Shown: positions 21,901 to 30,722, counted from the stretch's first letter. The stretch: DNA of 64,000 nucleotides from Heliophilum fasciatum (GCF_004341395.1 NZ_SLXT01000012.1:1-64000), one strand, 5' to 3'. The notes: generated by a model not told the origin, from the sequence alone. Numbers and translations are program-made.

Positions 21901-22734
21901 AAAGCCATGATAGATGCTATAAGGCAAGCTTTAGTCTCGAAAAAGAAGAAGGTCAGCAAGCTTCCAGTGGATATTAATCATTTTTCTTTTTATTTTGGAA
22001 GAATGCTTGTAGCGATGGACTTAATGCCTATTGAAAAGATTCTTGACTTACTTCCCTTAGGAAATTTAAATCATACGATTGCCTTATCCCTTCCGGAAAC
22101 ATATTTGAGGAGAGAGCATTTTAGTCGTCTATATCCTCAAATACCGATATTTCATGGTTTGCGGCATTATCACGGTTGGATTGGTTGCGCCTTAAGTTAT
22201 AAATTTTTGTGTCATCAGGCGAAGCGTAGTAATCTTAAATATCTTTCCGTTTGTGAAGACGATGTTCAAATGAGTAATAATTTTATTGAGAAATGGGATG
22301 TTGTTCAACGGTTTTTATTTAACGAATTGGGAACTGATAACTGGGATATCTTCTGTGGAGTTATTGCTGATGTTTCAGACGATGTGAATGTTGTAGATGT
22401 AGTAGACTATGAAGGCATACGATTTGTTACGATCGATAAAATGACTAGCATGGTTTTTAATATATATGGAAAAAATGCGATTGAGGCAATTTCAAATTGG
22501 GATTCAGATAATAGAGATGTGCAAAGCAATACTATAGATCGCTATCTTGAGAATAGAGTTAAACTTAAGGTGGTAACAACAATCCCTTTTATTGTTGGGC
22601 ATGAACCAGACTTGAATTCGACCTTATGGAATTTTAAGAATAATGTGTATGACGATATGATCTCTAAAAGTCAAACGAAGCTTATGAAAAAAACGGAGGC
22701 ATTTCTGGAACTAAAAAATTTACACAATGATTAA
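18952..22734 (+). CDS. Giant multidomain methyltransferase / coiled coil / glycosyltransferase (GT25-like C-terminus)
   Basis: 1260 residues. Residues about 75-170 are a SAM methyltransferase (VLELGCGCGAITRYLGE, TAVEGS, DWILLIGVLEYAP). About 170-550 is not recognised. About 565-664 is a Glu/Gln-rich coiled coil (VKQEVEERNSQISRLEQKV) ending in SKSWILTKPLRNALRIF, a motif often seen between coiled coils and glycosyltransferases. About 745-1000 resembles a CgeB/GT-B-type half (YQNALLETTRIYECLSLGLD). About 1040-1230 resembles family-25 glycosyltransferases (LPETYLRREHFSRLYPQIPI, GWIGCALSYKFL, CEDDVQM). The gene is clearly more A+T-rich than rfbBAC, which suggests separate acquisition. WbdD-like chain-length control is conceivable but unproven. 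Confidence 0.8.
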   Translation: MKYIWDHEYNLFRCEEIDDFSYSDGAEVEQRIFRIIQQVSDRSTFSTELLEHITDWPSEYHLSRARHCLIRPLGIKPGDKVLELGCGCGAITRYLGEIGAEVTAVEGSIMRARIAAERCRDLNNVKVFVDDLLRYESEKKFDWILLIGVLEYAPVFVKADEPAQHYLHCVSRLLSCNGKLVIAIENKLGLKYFNNCAEDHLGVPFYGLQDLYNDSTPRTYGRIELIQQLTSAGFSNYYFHYPFPDYKLPAVIFSEDALKNERFEVIDLLAKVNSRDYSGSSYRLFDESLVFNSLYENGLIEDFSNSFLVVASQNDILLHNSDKIAMTFATNRIPEFTVSTSFLHSENAINVLKEPLQTGLRRNRKSQDGYNLQNVLSMTAYQPGYQILWRLLAVRAAGGSIEDIVTELYPWISYLMQCAKDIKYGEFAAIQNDTKKEKYNLAEFVVPGNYIDCTPFNLLKTREGAIIFIDDEWQAECEVPLGWIVTRGVLHSLGVGLASRDSIKSITEVVRALGNVFYLSVTDEEVISWINMEKRFLSLVTGQEHLKFSISEKNTTSGLVSLNYALIERDKELAVVKQEVEERNSQISRLEQKVMEQSNQIVTLMQTVTEQDNHLTTLSQKEANCSSQVVILNELLVERDNQVLLLEKSINESDKLISEIYASKSWILTKPLRNALRIFNGKFIKESNCDIFKKMVKIKRLLRTSKELLARGAFEEVWRRIKIKLHFSKESGQIQIPRINKKLEDGIVILATKHTLFVAMLIKKSFSEFGFNDIVILDNEPDHYEDKIHIVICPQMFSKMPLQYITFQMEQSVSSRWFTKDYFNRLENSMAIMDYSLANIKFLQQNELSYRQIFYTPISSINDLSELMLTRGHESKSPTGEAEYDVVFYGDVNCPRRIKFLEEIKKNFKLLIISEVFGEDLYRQLKKARIVLNIHYYQNALLETTRIYECLSLGLDVISEESSDIEEHTNLREFVTFTPIDDTKAMIDAIRQALVSKKKKVSKLPVDINHFSFYFGRMLVAMDLMPIEKILDLLPLGNLNHTIALSLPETYLRREHFSRLYPQIPIFHGLRHYHGWIGCALSYKFLCHQAKRSNLKYLSVCEDDVQMSNNFIEKWDVVQRFLFNELGTDNWDIFCGVIADVSDDVNVVDVVDYEGIRFVTIDKMTSMVFNIYGKNAIEAISNWDSDNRDVQSNTIDRYLENRVKLKVVTTIPFIVGHEPDLNSTLWNFKNNVYDDMISKSQTKLMKKTEAFLELKNLHND

Positions 22735-22755
22735 TAAAAGAAGGGTGAAATATTC

Positions 22756-23664
22756 TTGGCACAAAAAGGTCCTGTGTTAATCACTGGTATCCAGGGGCAA
22801 GTTGGCTATGAAATAAGCAAAAGGCTTGTTACTAGCGAGCATGTTTTTGGTTTTAACCGGTTGGAATTGGATCTAACACGTCCGGAACAGATAAAGAAGA
22901 AAGTTAATGAAGTCCATCCCCATTGGCTCATTAACCTTGCAGCATACACTGCTGTTGATAAGGCGGAAATTGAACAAGAATGTGCTTTTGCCGTCAATGC
23001 TTATGGTCCCGAGGCTTTAGCATATGCATTAATGGAACAGAGGACCGGATGGCTCTTCCAGGTGTCCACTGATTTCATCTTTGATGGTTTACGAGGGATT
23101 CCATACCAGACAACCGACGCAGCAAATCCTACAGGTGTTTATGGTGCTTCAAAAGCTGAAGGAGAGTCGCGTGTCAGGGGCATCCTACCAAATCGGCATA
23201 TTATTTTACGCACGGCTTGGGTCTATAGTGCGCACTGCAATAATTTCGTGAAAACGATGCTACGTCTGATGGCAGAACGCGACGAGGTCCGGGTTGTAGC
23301 TGATCAGATTGGTACACCGACATGGGCAGGTTCCTTGGCAGAAGCGATTATTCACATGATATCGGTTATTGATGCTCATCCGCAACCAGAATTGTTGGCG
23401 GGAACTTATCATTTTACTGATGCCGGTACGGCATCATGGTATGACTTTGCAGTGGCTATCGCAGAAGAAGCGATGAACCTTGGCTTTCCAATTCGGGCCA
23501 AAATTACGCCAATTCGGACTAGAGATTACCCCACACAAGCCCGCAGGCCACATTATTCTGTCTTAGATAAAACGAAGACGTGGGATTGTTTCGGATTACT
23601 ACCCGTTCATTGGCGTGAAAATTTGCGTAGGATGCTTGAATCTTGCATAGCCAGGATGGAATAG
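22756..23664 (+). CDS. rfbD: dTDP-4-dehydrorhamnose reductase
   Basis: 302 residues from a TTG behind AAGGGTGA. NADPH-site variant GIQGQVGYEIS, then NLAAYTAVDKAE, VSTDFIFDGLRG, the catalytic YGASKAEGE (YxxxK) and RTAWVYS. It reduces dTDP-4-keto-rhamnose to dTDP-L-rhamnose, completing the pathway started by rfbA, rfbB and rfbC. Those genes end at 15260, so the four-gene set is split by the exporter and the two fusion genes. Confidence 0.96.
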   Translation: MAQKGPVLITGIQGQVGYEISKRLVTSEHVFGFNRLELDLTRPEQIKKKVNEVHPHWLINLAAYTAVDKAEIEQECAFAVNAYGPEALAYALMEQRTGWLFQVSTDFIFDGLRGIPYQTTDAANPTGVYGASKAEGESRVRGILPNRHIILRTAWVYSAHCNNFVKTMLRLMAERDEVRVVADQIGTPTWAGSLAEAIIHMISVIDAHPQPELLAGTYHFTDAGTASWYDFAVAIAEEAMNLGFPIRAKITPIRTRDYPTQARRPHYSVLDKTKTWDCFGLLPVHWRENLRRMLESCIARME

Positions 23665-23905
23665 CGCGATTTTCCATTTAGCGTTGATTTTACTGCAAAA
23701 CTCATGGTGAATATGAAGGGGAATGCGTCAAAAAGCCCGCGCCTAAGGTGGACATGACTGAGGGAAGGGCCCGTACAAAGAAATCCGCTATTACCGCATT
23801 TCGGATCGAATACCAAAAAGTCATGCAATGCTCAGCGGGGCACACCCCTCGGCAGCGGTGTTCTTTGTAAATTTGTAATTATCTCTTGGAGGTATTGCTT
23901 GGGAA
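23665..23905. other. Intergenic region without recognisable gene
   Basis: About 240 bp that are more G+C-rich than the genes on both sides. No terminator or promoter stands out. GGAGG at 23888-23892 serves the next gene. The change in composition suggests a junction or a decayed insertion, but no coding match is recognisable. Confidence 0.4.
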
Positions 23906-24880
23906 GTGAGAAACTTAAGAAAATCTTCTGTGCGAATCGCGGTCGTTATACCTTGTTACCGTGTGAAAAAGAATATATTGGGTGTAATTAACAATATTGA
24001 TGCAACGGTATGGAGGATCTATGTAGTAGATGATAAATGCCCCGAAGAATCTGGCCGCTATGTGGAAGCCAATTGCAAGGATCCACGGGTAACCGTATTG
24101 CGACATGAAGTTAATCAGGGTGTCGGTGGAGCTGTCATAACAGGCTATCAGTATTCAATAAACGATGGCGCAGATGTAATCGTTAAGCTTGATGGGGATG
24201 GGCAGATGGATCCCGCGCTTATCCCTTATATAGTAAAACCCATTCTTACAGGAGAGGCGGATTATACAAAGGGTAATCGTTTCTTTAACTTAGAGAAAAT
24301 ATTGATTATGCCTAAATTGCGTCTGTTTGGCAATGCAATGTTATCTTTATTGACAAAACTTTCTTCAGGCTATTGGAATTTATTTGATCCCACTAATGGT
24401 TACACGGCTATTCATTCTGAAATTCTTAAAATTCTACCGTTAGGCAAAGTAAGTCGTCGATACTTTTTTGAAACTGATATGCTTTTCCGCTTGAATACTA
24501 TACGAGCAGTAGTAGTTGACGTTCCTATGGATGCAAAGTATGGCGATGAAAATAGCAACCTTAAAATTAGTAAAATTTTGGGCGAGTTTCTTGTGAAGCA
24601 TATGTTGAACCTAATTAAACGTATCTTCTACAATTATTATCTTCGCGATATGTCTTTGGCATCACTTGAACTTCCTTTAGGCATAACTCTTTTTTTAGGT
24701 GGGATAAGCTTTGGCGGCTGGCATTGGTGGAAAGCTATAGGGCAGGGGATTACTACACCATTAGGAACAATTATGATTTCAGTTCTATCTATTTTAATTG
24801 GACTTCAATTTTTGCTTTCATTTATTGCTTATGATATCTCTATTGTTCCTCGAAGATCATTACATAAAACCAGATTTTAA
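23906..24880 (+). CDS. Glycosyltransferase family 2 (polyprenyl-phosphate glycosyltransferase-like)
   Basis: 324 residues. A GT-A domain at about 8-230 shows VVIPCYRVKKNILGVI, VDDKCPEESG and the metal site KLDGDGQMDP. Two C-terminal hydrophobic segments (LASLELPLGITLFLGGISF; TIMISVLSILIGLQFLLSFI) match the GtrB/DPM1-like layout. Such enzymes charge undecaprenyl phosphate with one sugar for later use outside the membrane. The large membrane glycosyltransferase at 25804 is the type of protein that would use that donor. GTG 23906 lies 13 bases after GGAGG. Confidence 0.88.
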   Translation: MRNLRKSSVRIAVVIPCYRVKKNILGVINNIDATVWRIYVVDDKCPEESGRYVEANCKDPRVTVLRHEVNQGVGGAVITGYQYSINDGADVIVKLDGDGQMDPALIPYIVKPILTGEADYTKGNRFFNLEKILIMPKLRLFGNAMLSLLTKLSSGYWNLFDPTNGYTAIHSEILKILPLGKVSRRYFFETDMLFRLNTIRAVVVDVPMDAKYGDENSNLKISKILGEFLVKHMLNLIKRIFYNYYLRDMSLASLELPLGITLFLGGISFGGWHWWKAIGQGITTPLGTIMISVLSILIGLQFLLSFIAYDISIVPRRSLHKTRF

Positions 24881-24932
24881 TTTATTTAAAATGAAATTAT
24901 TGCATTTTTAGGGAATAGGAGATTGATTTTCT

Positions 24933-25790
24933 ATGCAATGTTGTGTATGTAAGAATGAAATGCAAGTAGGTCTTGAACCTTGGCATTGGCAATGCAATGT
25001 TTGTAGATATGAAGCTACCAGTTTTGAACCAGCGATAAATCAGAAGATCATGCATACTAAAATTAATGAAATAGAAAGAGAAGATGGATTAAAAGAATTA
25101 CGTGAACAAAATTTTCGCATACTTATAGAGTTGATAAATCAACATCTACCAAGTGGTGGTAAGAGAAGATTGCTGGATGTTGGCGCAGCGCATGGCTGGT
25201 TCGTAAAAATGGCAATGACGCAATTTGATGCAGTTGGAATCGAACCTGACAAAGGTGTCTGTAGAAAAACGAAAGAATCTGGAGTTCCCATCATTGAAGG
25301 ATATTTTCCTGAGGTGTTAAATAAAAATGACCGTTTTGATGTTATAGTTTTTAATGATGTTTTTGAACATTTATCTGATGTAAGTGGGATTTTAAGGGCT
25401 TGTAAAGACCATTTAACAAATACAGGCATTCTGGTAATTAATCTTCCATCTAACGAAGGTTTTTTCTATAAATTATCAAAATTCTTCAAGAGAGCAGGCT
25501 TCTCAAGCTTTTTTGAACGAATGTGGCAAAAAGGATTACCATCACCCCATTTGCACTATTTTAATACCGGAAACATTATTTCATTAGTCGAACAACATAG
25601 TTTTAGACAAGTTAATGTGAATAGCCTTCCGGCTATTCACATTAAGGGATTGTATAATCGCATAAAATTTACTGGACAAAAAAATAATCTACTTGTTTTT
25701 TTGATTTGGATAGCGGTGGTTATTGCTATGCCATTCATAACAATGTTTAAGAGTGATAACACCGTTGTGCTCTTTAAGATTGATTCTTAG
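24933..25790 (+). CDS. Class I SAM-dependent methyltransferase with N-terminal CxxC pair
   Basis: 285 residues. The N-terminus has CCVCKNEM...CNVCRYEA, a likely zinc ribbon. The methyltransferase core at about 60-190 shows RLLDVGAAHGWFVKMA, GIEPDKGVC, FDVIVFNDVFEHLSD and LVINLPSNEGFFYKLSKFF. A hydrophobic C-terminal helix (LLVFLIWIAVVIAMPFI) suggests membrane attachment. The layout resembles methyltransferases of O-antigen loci that act on sugars. It is A+T-rich like its neighbours. Its stop lies at the ribosome-binding site of the next gene, so the two are probably co-transcribed. Confidence 0.85.
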   Translation: MQCCVCKNEMQVGLEPWHWQCNVCRYEATSFEPAINQKIMHTKINEIEREDGLKELREQNFRILIELINQHLPSGGKRRLLDVGAAHGWFVKMAMTQFDAVGIEPDKGVCRKTKESGVPIIEGYFPEVLNKNDRFDVIVFNDVFEHLSDVSGILRACKDHLTNTGILVINLPSNEGFFYKLSKFFKRAGFSSFFERMWQKGLPSPHLHYFNTGNIISLVEQHSFRQVNVNSLPAIHIKGLYNRIKFTGQKNNLLVFLIWIAVVIAMPFITMFKSDNTVVLFKIDS

Positions 25791-25803
25791 GAGGCAGAGA
25801 GCA

Positions 25804-28272
25804 ATGGGCACAATACTAAGCTCACTCGTAACAATAATGATTTGGCTTTCGCTTATAACAGGTGCCGCGTTAACATGCATAGGGTTAGGGCATATGGAAT
25901 GGCCTAAGGTTCTACCTTTCGATAGTAAGAAAGCATTATTCGAGTATTTGATGTTTATATTCATTTCCTTCCTGGTAATATTAATAGGTATGAAGTATAG
26001 CCGTAAAAGTCCAATTGTTGTTGGCCTCCTTTTATGTATATTATTGGCAATATTAGGTGGAGCTTTTTTTCCATTAATAGTAACCTTGTGGTTTTCGGTT
26101 GCTTCAGTACTATTAGGAAAAATCATAAATTCTAGCATTCAGATGAACGATTGTGACGATAATTGGGCTCAGAATTTTTTGGTAGGTGCCGGCACCTATG
26201 GAACTGCGATAGGTTTACTCGCACACTTTCCAGTTAATTATCCTGGCCTTTATGGAGTTGCGCTGGTTTTGCCATTGATTATTGAGTGGCGTCTATGTAA
26301 AAAAATGCTTGTATCGTCACAAAAATGGTTTTTTGAGAACTGTTCGCCCGAGAGAAATATAAAATGGCTCGAAATAGGTATCGTAGTGACGGCTTCAATT
26401 CATTTTGTAATTGCACTAATGCCAGAATTTGTACACGATGCATTAGCAATGCATTTATTTATTCCTGGTCATTTGGCGCTACGGCATCAATGGGCGTTTG
26501 ATGCTAGCAATTATTCTTTTGCTGTAATGCCAATGCTAGGGGACTGGATCTTTGCATTAGGATATTTGCTCGCTGGCGAAACAGCATCACGATTGTTTAA
26601 TGTAGGATTCATCTTTTTTTTGGGGTGGTTGGTTCGAGAATATGTAATCTGGGCTGGTGGTACCAGTTTAGGGGCAAGATGGGCCGTTCTCATTTTCTTT
26701 TCAACCCCTCTTACGTTTACCCTAAGCAGCAGCCTTTTTATTGAGTCGATTTGGTCATCTTTCATTGCAGCGGGTATATTGTGTATACTGCGTATAACTT
26801 TTCAAGATGAGCGGAGTAAAACTGAATTAATAACAGGTGGACTGATGCTTGGTTTTGCAGTTGCCGCTAAATCTGTAACCTTTATGATATTGCCCGTACT
26901 GGTGCTACTTTTAATATATAAGGTTCGTACATTAATCTCAAAATCTCAAATTGGTTCGGTGGCAATCGGACTATCACTTTTTACTTTAGTAGGTGTAATA
27001 CCGTATCTGACAGCTTGGCATCTTACGTCGAATCCCGTGTTTCCTTTTTACAATGAATTATTCAAATCAACGTACTTTCCTGTGGAAAATTTTAATAATG
27101 CGAGATTTAACTCTGGAGTTTCATGGGATTTACTATATCAAATCACGTTTAATTCAGGCAAATATCTGGAATCCACCGCAGGGGCGGCAGGCTTTCAATG
27201 GCTACTTTTATTTATGCCTATAACAATTGTTGTTTTCTTTTCGAATAACTACAAAAGCATGGCAATTCTTGCTGTTGGTATTTTTTCGTTTTTTATGACT
27301 TTTTCTTTTCAAAGTTATTTACGATATATATATCCCCAGTTAGCTTTATTCGCGGTTTTGATTAGTACTTTCGAAACTTCCTTTTTGAACAAAAAAAGAA
27401 AGTTGGCTAAGGTTTTTACCTGTTTTGCCATATTCGCAGTCTTTCTTAATTTATTGTTTTTTCCGTCTGGAACATGGGCGTATAGGGATTTTTATTTCGA
27501 ATCGATATTTAGTGAGTCTTATCGCAAAGACTATTTAACTAAACATGCTCCTGTACGACGTGCTGTGGAGACAGTCAATGCATTAAATGTGCATCGTCTT
27601 CCTGTCGCAGTTTTTGGAGAACCGTTAATGGCAGGATTATCGTCAGACGCATTATATGTAAATTGGTATAACTATTCTTGGAAAGATAAAATATCAAAAG
27701 TAAAAAATGAGCAAGATTTAGGAAAATTGTTTCAAGAGAAAGGGATTGATTTTTTTATCATTGATTTATCTAAGCCTCTTATATCAAAAGAGCAGTGCGT
27801 CTTGTTTGAACAAGCAGCAGTGAAGATAGCTCAATTTGAGTCGATAGGTGTTTATCGACTTCAAAATAAGTATAGATTCCAAAAGGAAGTACTGGAGAAC
27901 CCGGGTCTAGATGGAAAAACAGGATGGACACTCGTGAGCAATGCAGTCTACGATGATATCTCTAAAATTATGATTGTTAACGTTTCTGGCCCGGCCATAC
28001 AAAATGTAAATGTAACTGGTGGTTCACGATATTTGAACAAGATTGTTGCACGTAGACACAAAGAAGCTACTGAAGGACGTGTTCAAGTAAATTGGAAAGA
28101 TGCCGATGGCAATTTTATCGATGCCAATATTCAGGTCTTTGAATGTACGTCTGATTGGAAAGAGTATGATATGGTGGTGACGGCACCGAAAAATGCGGTG
28201 GTTGCTGAAATTTATGCTTCGGGGCATACTGCTATACCTATGGAGGTCAAATCAGTATCGTTTAAGGAGTGA
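25804..28272 (+). CDS. Large polytopic membrane glycosyltransferase-like protein
   Basis: 822 residues. Residues about 1-600 hold roughly a dozen or more hydrophobic helices in the style of GT-C enzymes that take a sugar from a polyprenyl-phosphate donor, with an early luminal loop MPEFVHDALAMHLFIPGHLA carrying acidic and His residues. Residues about 610-822 are a soluble extracytoplasmic tail with a beta-sandwich-like end (ENPGLDGKTGWTLVSN). No exact family is claimed. ATG 25804 has AGGAGG nine bases upstream; an earlier in-frame ATG (25753) lies inside the previous gene. It is the last gene of the polysaccharide locus. Confidence 0.75.
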   Translation: MGTILSSLVTIMIWLSLITGAALTCIGLGHMEWPKVLPFDSKKALFEYLMFIFISFLVILIGMKYSRKSPIVVGLLLCILLAILGGAFFPLIVTLWFSVASVLLGKIINSSIQMNDCDDNWAQNFLVGAGTYGTAIGLLAHFPVNYPGLYGVALVLPLIIEWRLCKKMLVSSQKWFFENCSPERNIKWLEIGIVVTASIHFVIALMPEFVHDALAMHLFIPGHLALRHQWAFDASNYSFAVMPMLGDWIFALGYLLAGETASRLFNVGFIFFLGWLVREYVIWAGGTSLGARWAVLIFFSTPLTFTLSSSLFIESIWSSFIAAGILCILRITFQDERSKTELITGGLMLGFAVAAKSVTFMILPVLVLLLIYKVRTLISKSQIGSVAIGLSLFTLVGVIPYLTAWHLTSNPVFPFYNELFKSTYFPVENFNNARFNSGVSWDLLYQITFNSGKYLESTAGAAGFQWLLLFMPITIVVFFSNNYKSMAILAVGIFSFFMTFSFQSYLRYIYPQLALFAVLISTFETSFLNKKRKLAKVFTCFAIFAVFLNLLFFPSGTWAYRDFYFESIFSESYRKDYLTKHAPVRRAVETVNALNVHRLPVAVFGEPLMAGLSSDALYVNWYNYSWKDKISKVKNEQDLGKLFQEKGIDFFIIDLSKPLISKEQCVLFEQAAVKIAQFESIGVYRLQNKYRFQKEVLENPGLDGKTGWTLVSNAVYDDISKIMIVNVSGPAIQNVNVTGGSRYLNKIVARRHKEATEGRVQVNWKDADGNFIDANIQVFECTSDWKEYDMVVTAPKNAVVAEIYASGHTAIPMEVKSVSFKE

Positions 28273-28461
28273 AAAAAATATTTCAAAGTTCGCAATACAA
28301 AATAGCTAAAAATCGCTAGTAGAGTCTGTCTAAAAACTTCCGCATGGGGTCGATTCATAAAACTCAGCATTCGATGGCATTTTCCCCTACTTTAAAGATG
28401 GTTTAACTTCACATGTAGAATCTAATGAAGAAAAGATCGATTCGAAAACGAGGTTTTTTCC
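28273..28461. other. Intergenic: probable left flank of a decayed insertion sequence
   Basis: About 190 bp with no gene. It ends at the first recognisable codons of an IS1182-like relic. The motif GAGTCTGTCTAAAAACTTC near 28322 resembles an insertion-sequence end, but no matching right end was found. Confidence 0.35.
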
Positions 28462-29230
28462 ATGTTTCGATATGAAGCTACCCCCCCGAGGGGTAGCTTT
28501 TATAATCATGACGGCCATGGGATACACGTTGATTCCGAATGATTTCGTATTTCGTCTTTTTCATGAAATCGCTCCGATCTTAATTCAACCGTATGACTTT
28601 ATCGGCAGAGACAGCCTCGACAATGGGCGCTCCTGCCATGCCGCCTTACGGATGACCTGGCCTGTTTATTGCGCAAATGTTGAATGAAACCGAAGTGCTC
28701 AACTGTGTCAATCCCGAAATCAAATATGCACTGGCTCTGCCCTCGATGATCCCAACATCGATCATGCCCACTTCAGCGTCCATCGGCAACGACTGATCGA
28801 TAATGGTCTTGATCGGGTTTACTTAGACGGTTCACCCGATTGCTGTATTAGCGCGACATCTTGACTGGCAAGGACACTGGCACACGGACACGACCCACGC
28901 CATCGTCCCGATCAGTGTGCCCACCACCATCGAACTGAACCGTCAGGCGATTCGACTCATCGGAAGTACTGCAAGCGCACCGTTTTTGTTCATCATGCCT
29001 TTGAAACCTTATTGGAAGTAACCCCCATGATCAGACCGATATGTACCGAGAGCAAATGCGCCTTCGTGGTCGGATTGAAGCCAAGCAGACGAACTCTTTC
29101 GCCATTATGGCCTGCATCGTGTTCGCTATTGGGGACCAACGCAACCTCGCCTTTACCACATGCATGAAAGCGTTGGGGGCGAACTTGAGTCGTCACCCTG
29201 TAGAGACGATTCATGAAGTAGCGGGCCAAG
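28462..29230 (+). pseudogene. Decayed IS1182-like transposase
   Basis: No single frame is open, but pieces in different frames recall IS1182-family transposases in the right order: TLIPNDFVFRLFHEIAPIL and GRDSLD near the start, DDPNIDHAHFSVHRQRL (about 28740-28795), DTTHAIVPISVPTTIELNRQ (about 28885-28950), MYREQMRLRGRIEAK (29041-29085) and then, in another frame, ELFRHYGLHRVRYWGP (about 29090-29140). At least three frameshifts and several stops separate them. A run of seven C near 28481-28487 is one likely site. The element is non-functional and marks the edge of the polysaccharide locus. Confidence 0.65.
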
Positions 29231-29478
29231 CAGCAAATCCCGACATCGACCGCCTAACAGACCGTACTTCATGCCGATGGACGACGATCACGGGGCGCCG
29301 TAGGTGGGGCGTACCCCCTTATCCTTGAACGACGGCGATCGGTATGAGATCCTGCGAGCGCTGGTGATGGTAGGCTGTAACCCCAGGCATCTCTACTTTT
29401 TTTAGAAAGCTATAAGAAACGATGAATAAGGGGTCTGCACTATAGAATTATGGGGGAGACCATTATCAGTGGAGTAAA

Positions 29479-29778
29479 ATGACTTTAAATTTAGGTTTAA
29501 TGGAAAGATCTACAATCCTTAGCTCCCCTCGTTCTATTGGAAACCCAATTCAGGAGTTGATCCGTATATTTGGATTCGGTCTAAAGAATAAAACAGTCAA
29601 GGAATTGCGTAAGAATCAATGCCTAACTGCAAAAGAATTGGCACAACGCCTAAAGTTGGATACCATCGATATTCTCCGAATTGAAGATACTAAACTTAAA
29701 GACATTCCCGAGCCGTTGAAATCAAAAATCACCCCGATATTACGAGGTGATGATTCGGATAAAATGCCCTGGTTGTAA
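29479..29778 (+). CDS. Small XRE-like helix-turn-helix protein
   Basis: 99 residues. Residues about 45-90 read as a helix-turn-helix (VKELRKNQCLTAKELAQRLK, LDTIDILRIEDTKLKDI) like the Xre/Cro fold, followed by KSKITPILRGDDSDKMPWL. The N-terminal 40 residues show nothing recognisable. GGAG lies four bases before the ATG. It stands alone between two insertion-sequence remains, so its present role is unclear. DNA binding is inferred from the fold only. Confidence 0.65.
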   Translation: MTLNLGLMERSTILSSPRSIGNPIQELIRIFGFGLKNKTVKELRKNQCLTAKELAQRLKLDTIDILRIEDTKLKDIPEPLKSKITPILRGDDSDKMPWL

Positions 29779-29863
29779 ACAACCGCCCCGGTTAGAATCA
29801 ACTGTGAACTGCTCCCCGTTAATCGGACACGAATAAAAACACCCTATGTAGAATTTCAAGTGA

Positions 29864-30722
29864 TTACGCAAGCTGGCATCGTTTTTCATACGGTGTAAGC
29901 TCTGTATTTAATTGGATGCGATCGTAGTTATAAAATTGAATATAATCAGCGATCATCCTCCGAGCATCTGCATACGTCAAAGGCTTACTTCGGTAGATGC
30001 ACTCCGATTTAAGAGTTCCAAAAAACGTCTCTGCACAAGCATTATCCAAGCAATTACCACGTCTTGACATGGACGGAGTAATTCCGTATTCTTTGGTTAG
30101 GTTAAAATATGCCGTGGAAGTATATTGAAACCCTTGGTCGCTGTGGAGTGCAAGTCCACGAGCGACCTCTTCTTTTTTTTACGGCCATTTGAACGGTCTT
30201 GGTTACCAGATTCACTGTTTGTTCAGTTCCGGTCTCGAAGTGAACAATGAACCCATCATAGAGATCCTTGACCATCGAAAGGTATAGGACACCTTGTCCC
30301 GTATGAATGTATGATATATCGGTTACCCACTTCTGATTGGGCTGGCTGGCCTGAAAATCACGATTCAATAGATTCCCGTATCTATGAACTTCTTGACTAT
30401 ATTTTTTGTATTTCCGGCGGCGTCGAACTTCGGACAACAGGTTATATTGGTTCATGATACGTAAGAGTGCTTTATGATTAACAAGGAGCCCATGCTTACG
30501 TAGAAGCCAGATACGGACACGACGATACCCATAGGTTTTTTTGCTCTTTTCCTGGCAAATCGTGATCTTTTCAACGAGTACCATATCTTTATTTTCCTGA
30601 TCCTTTTTTCTCAGCCATGAGTAGTACCCACTTCTTGATACATCAAAAAATGAACACATTAACGTAATCGGATATTTGTCTTTAAAACGATAAATTACCC
30701 GGTATTTCACCGCTGCTTTCAC
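29864..30722 (-). pseudogene. IS3-family transposase OrfB, frameshifted
   Basis: Two pieces make one normal-length (about 285 residue) OrfB. The 5' piece (30722 down to about 30170) has the HTH_21-like start FFDVSRSGYYSWLRKK and the first catalytic Asp in WVTDISYIHTGQGVLYLSM. The 3' piece has, in another frame, HSDQGFQYTS (second Asp), SRRGNCLDNACAETFFGTLK (catalytic Glu) and ends EKRCQLA. The frames part at an A8 tract (30173-30180 on the plus strand as T8). One base removed would restore the frame. The start overlaps orfA and has its own GGAAGGAGGTG. Without slippage the enzyme lacks two of its three catalytic acids. Confidence 0.88.

Noticed and set aside
28472-28687. Separate 71-residue gene
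   Set aside because: It reads as one fragment of the decayed transposase.
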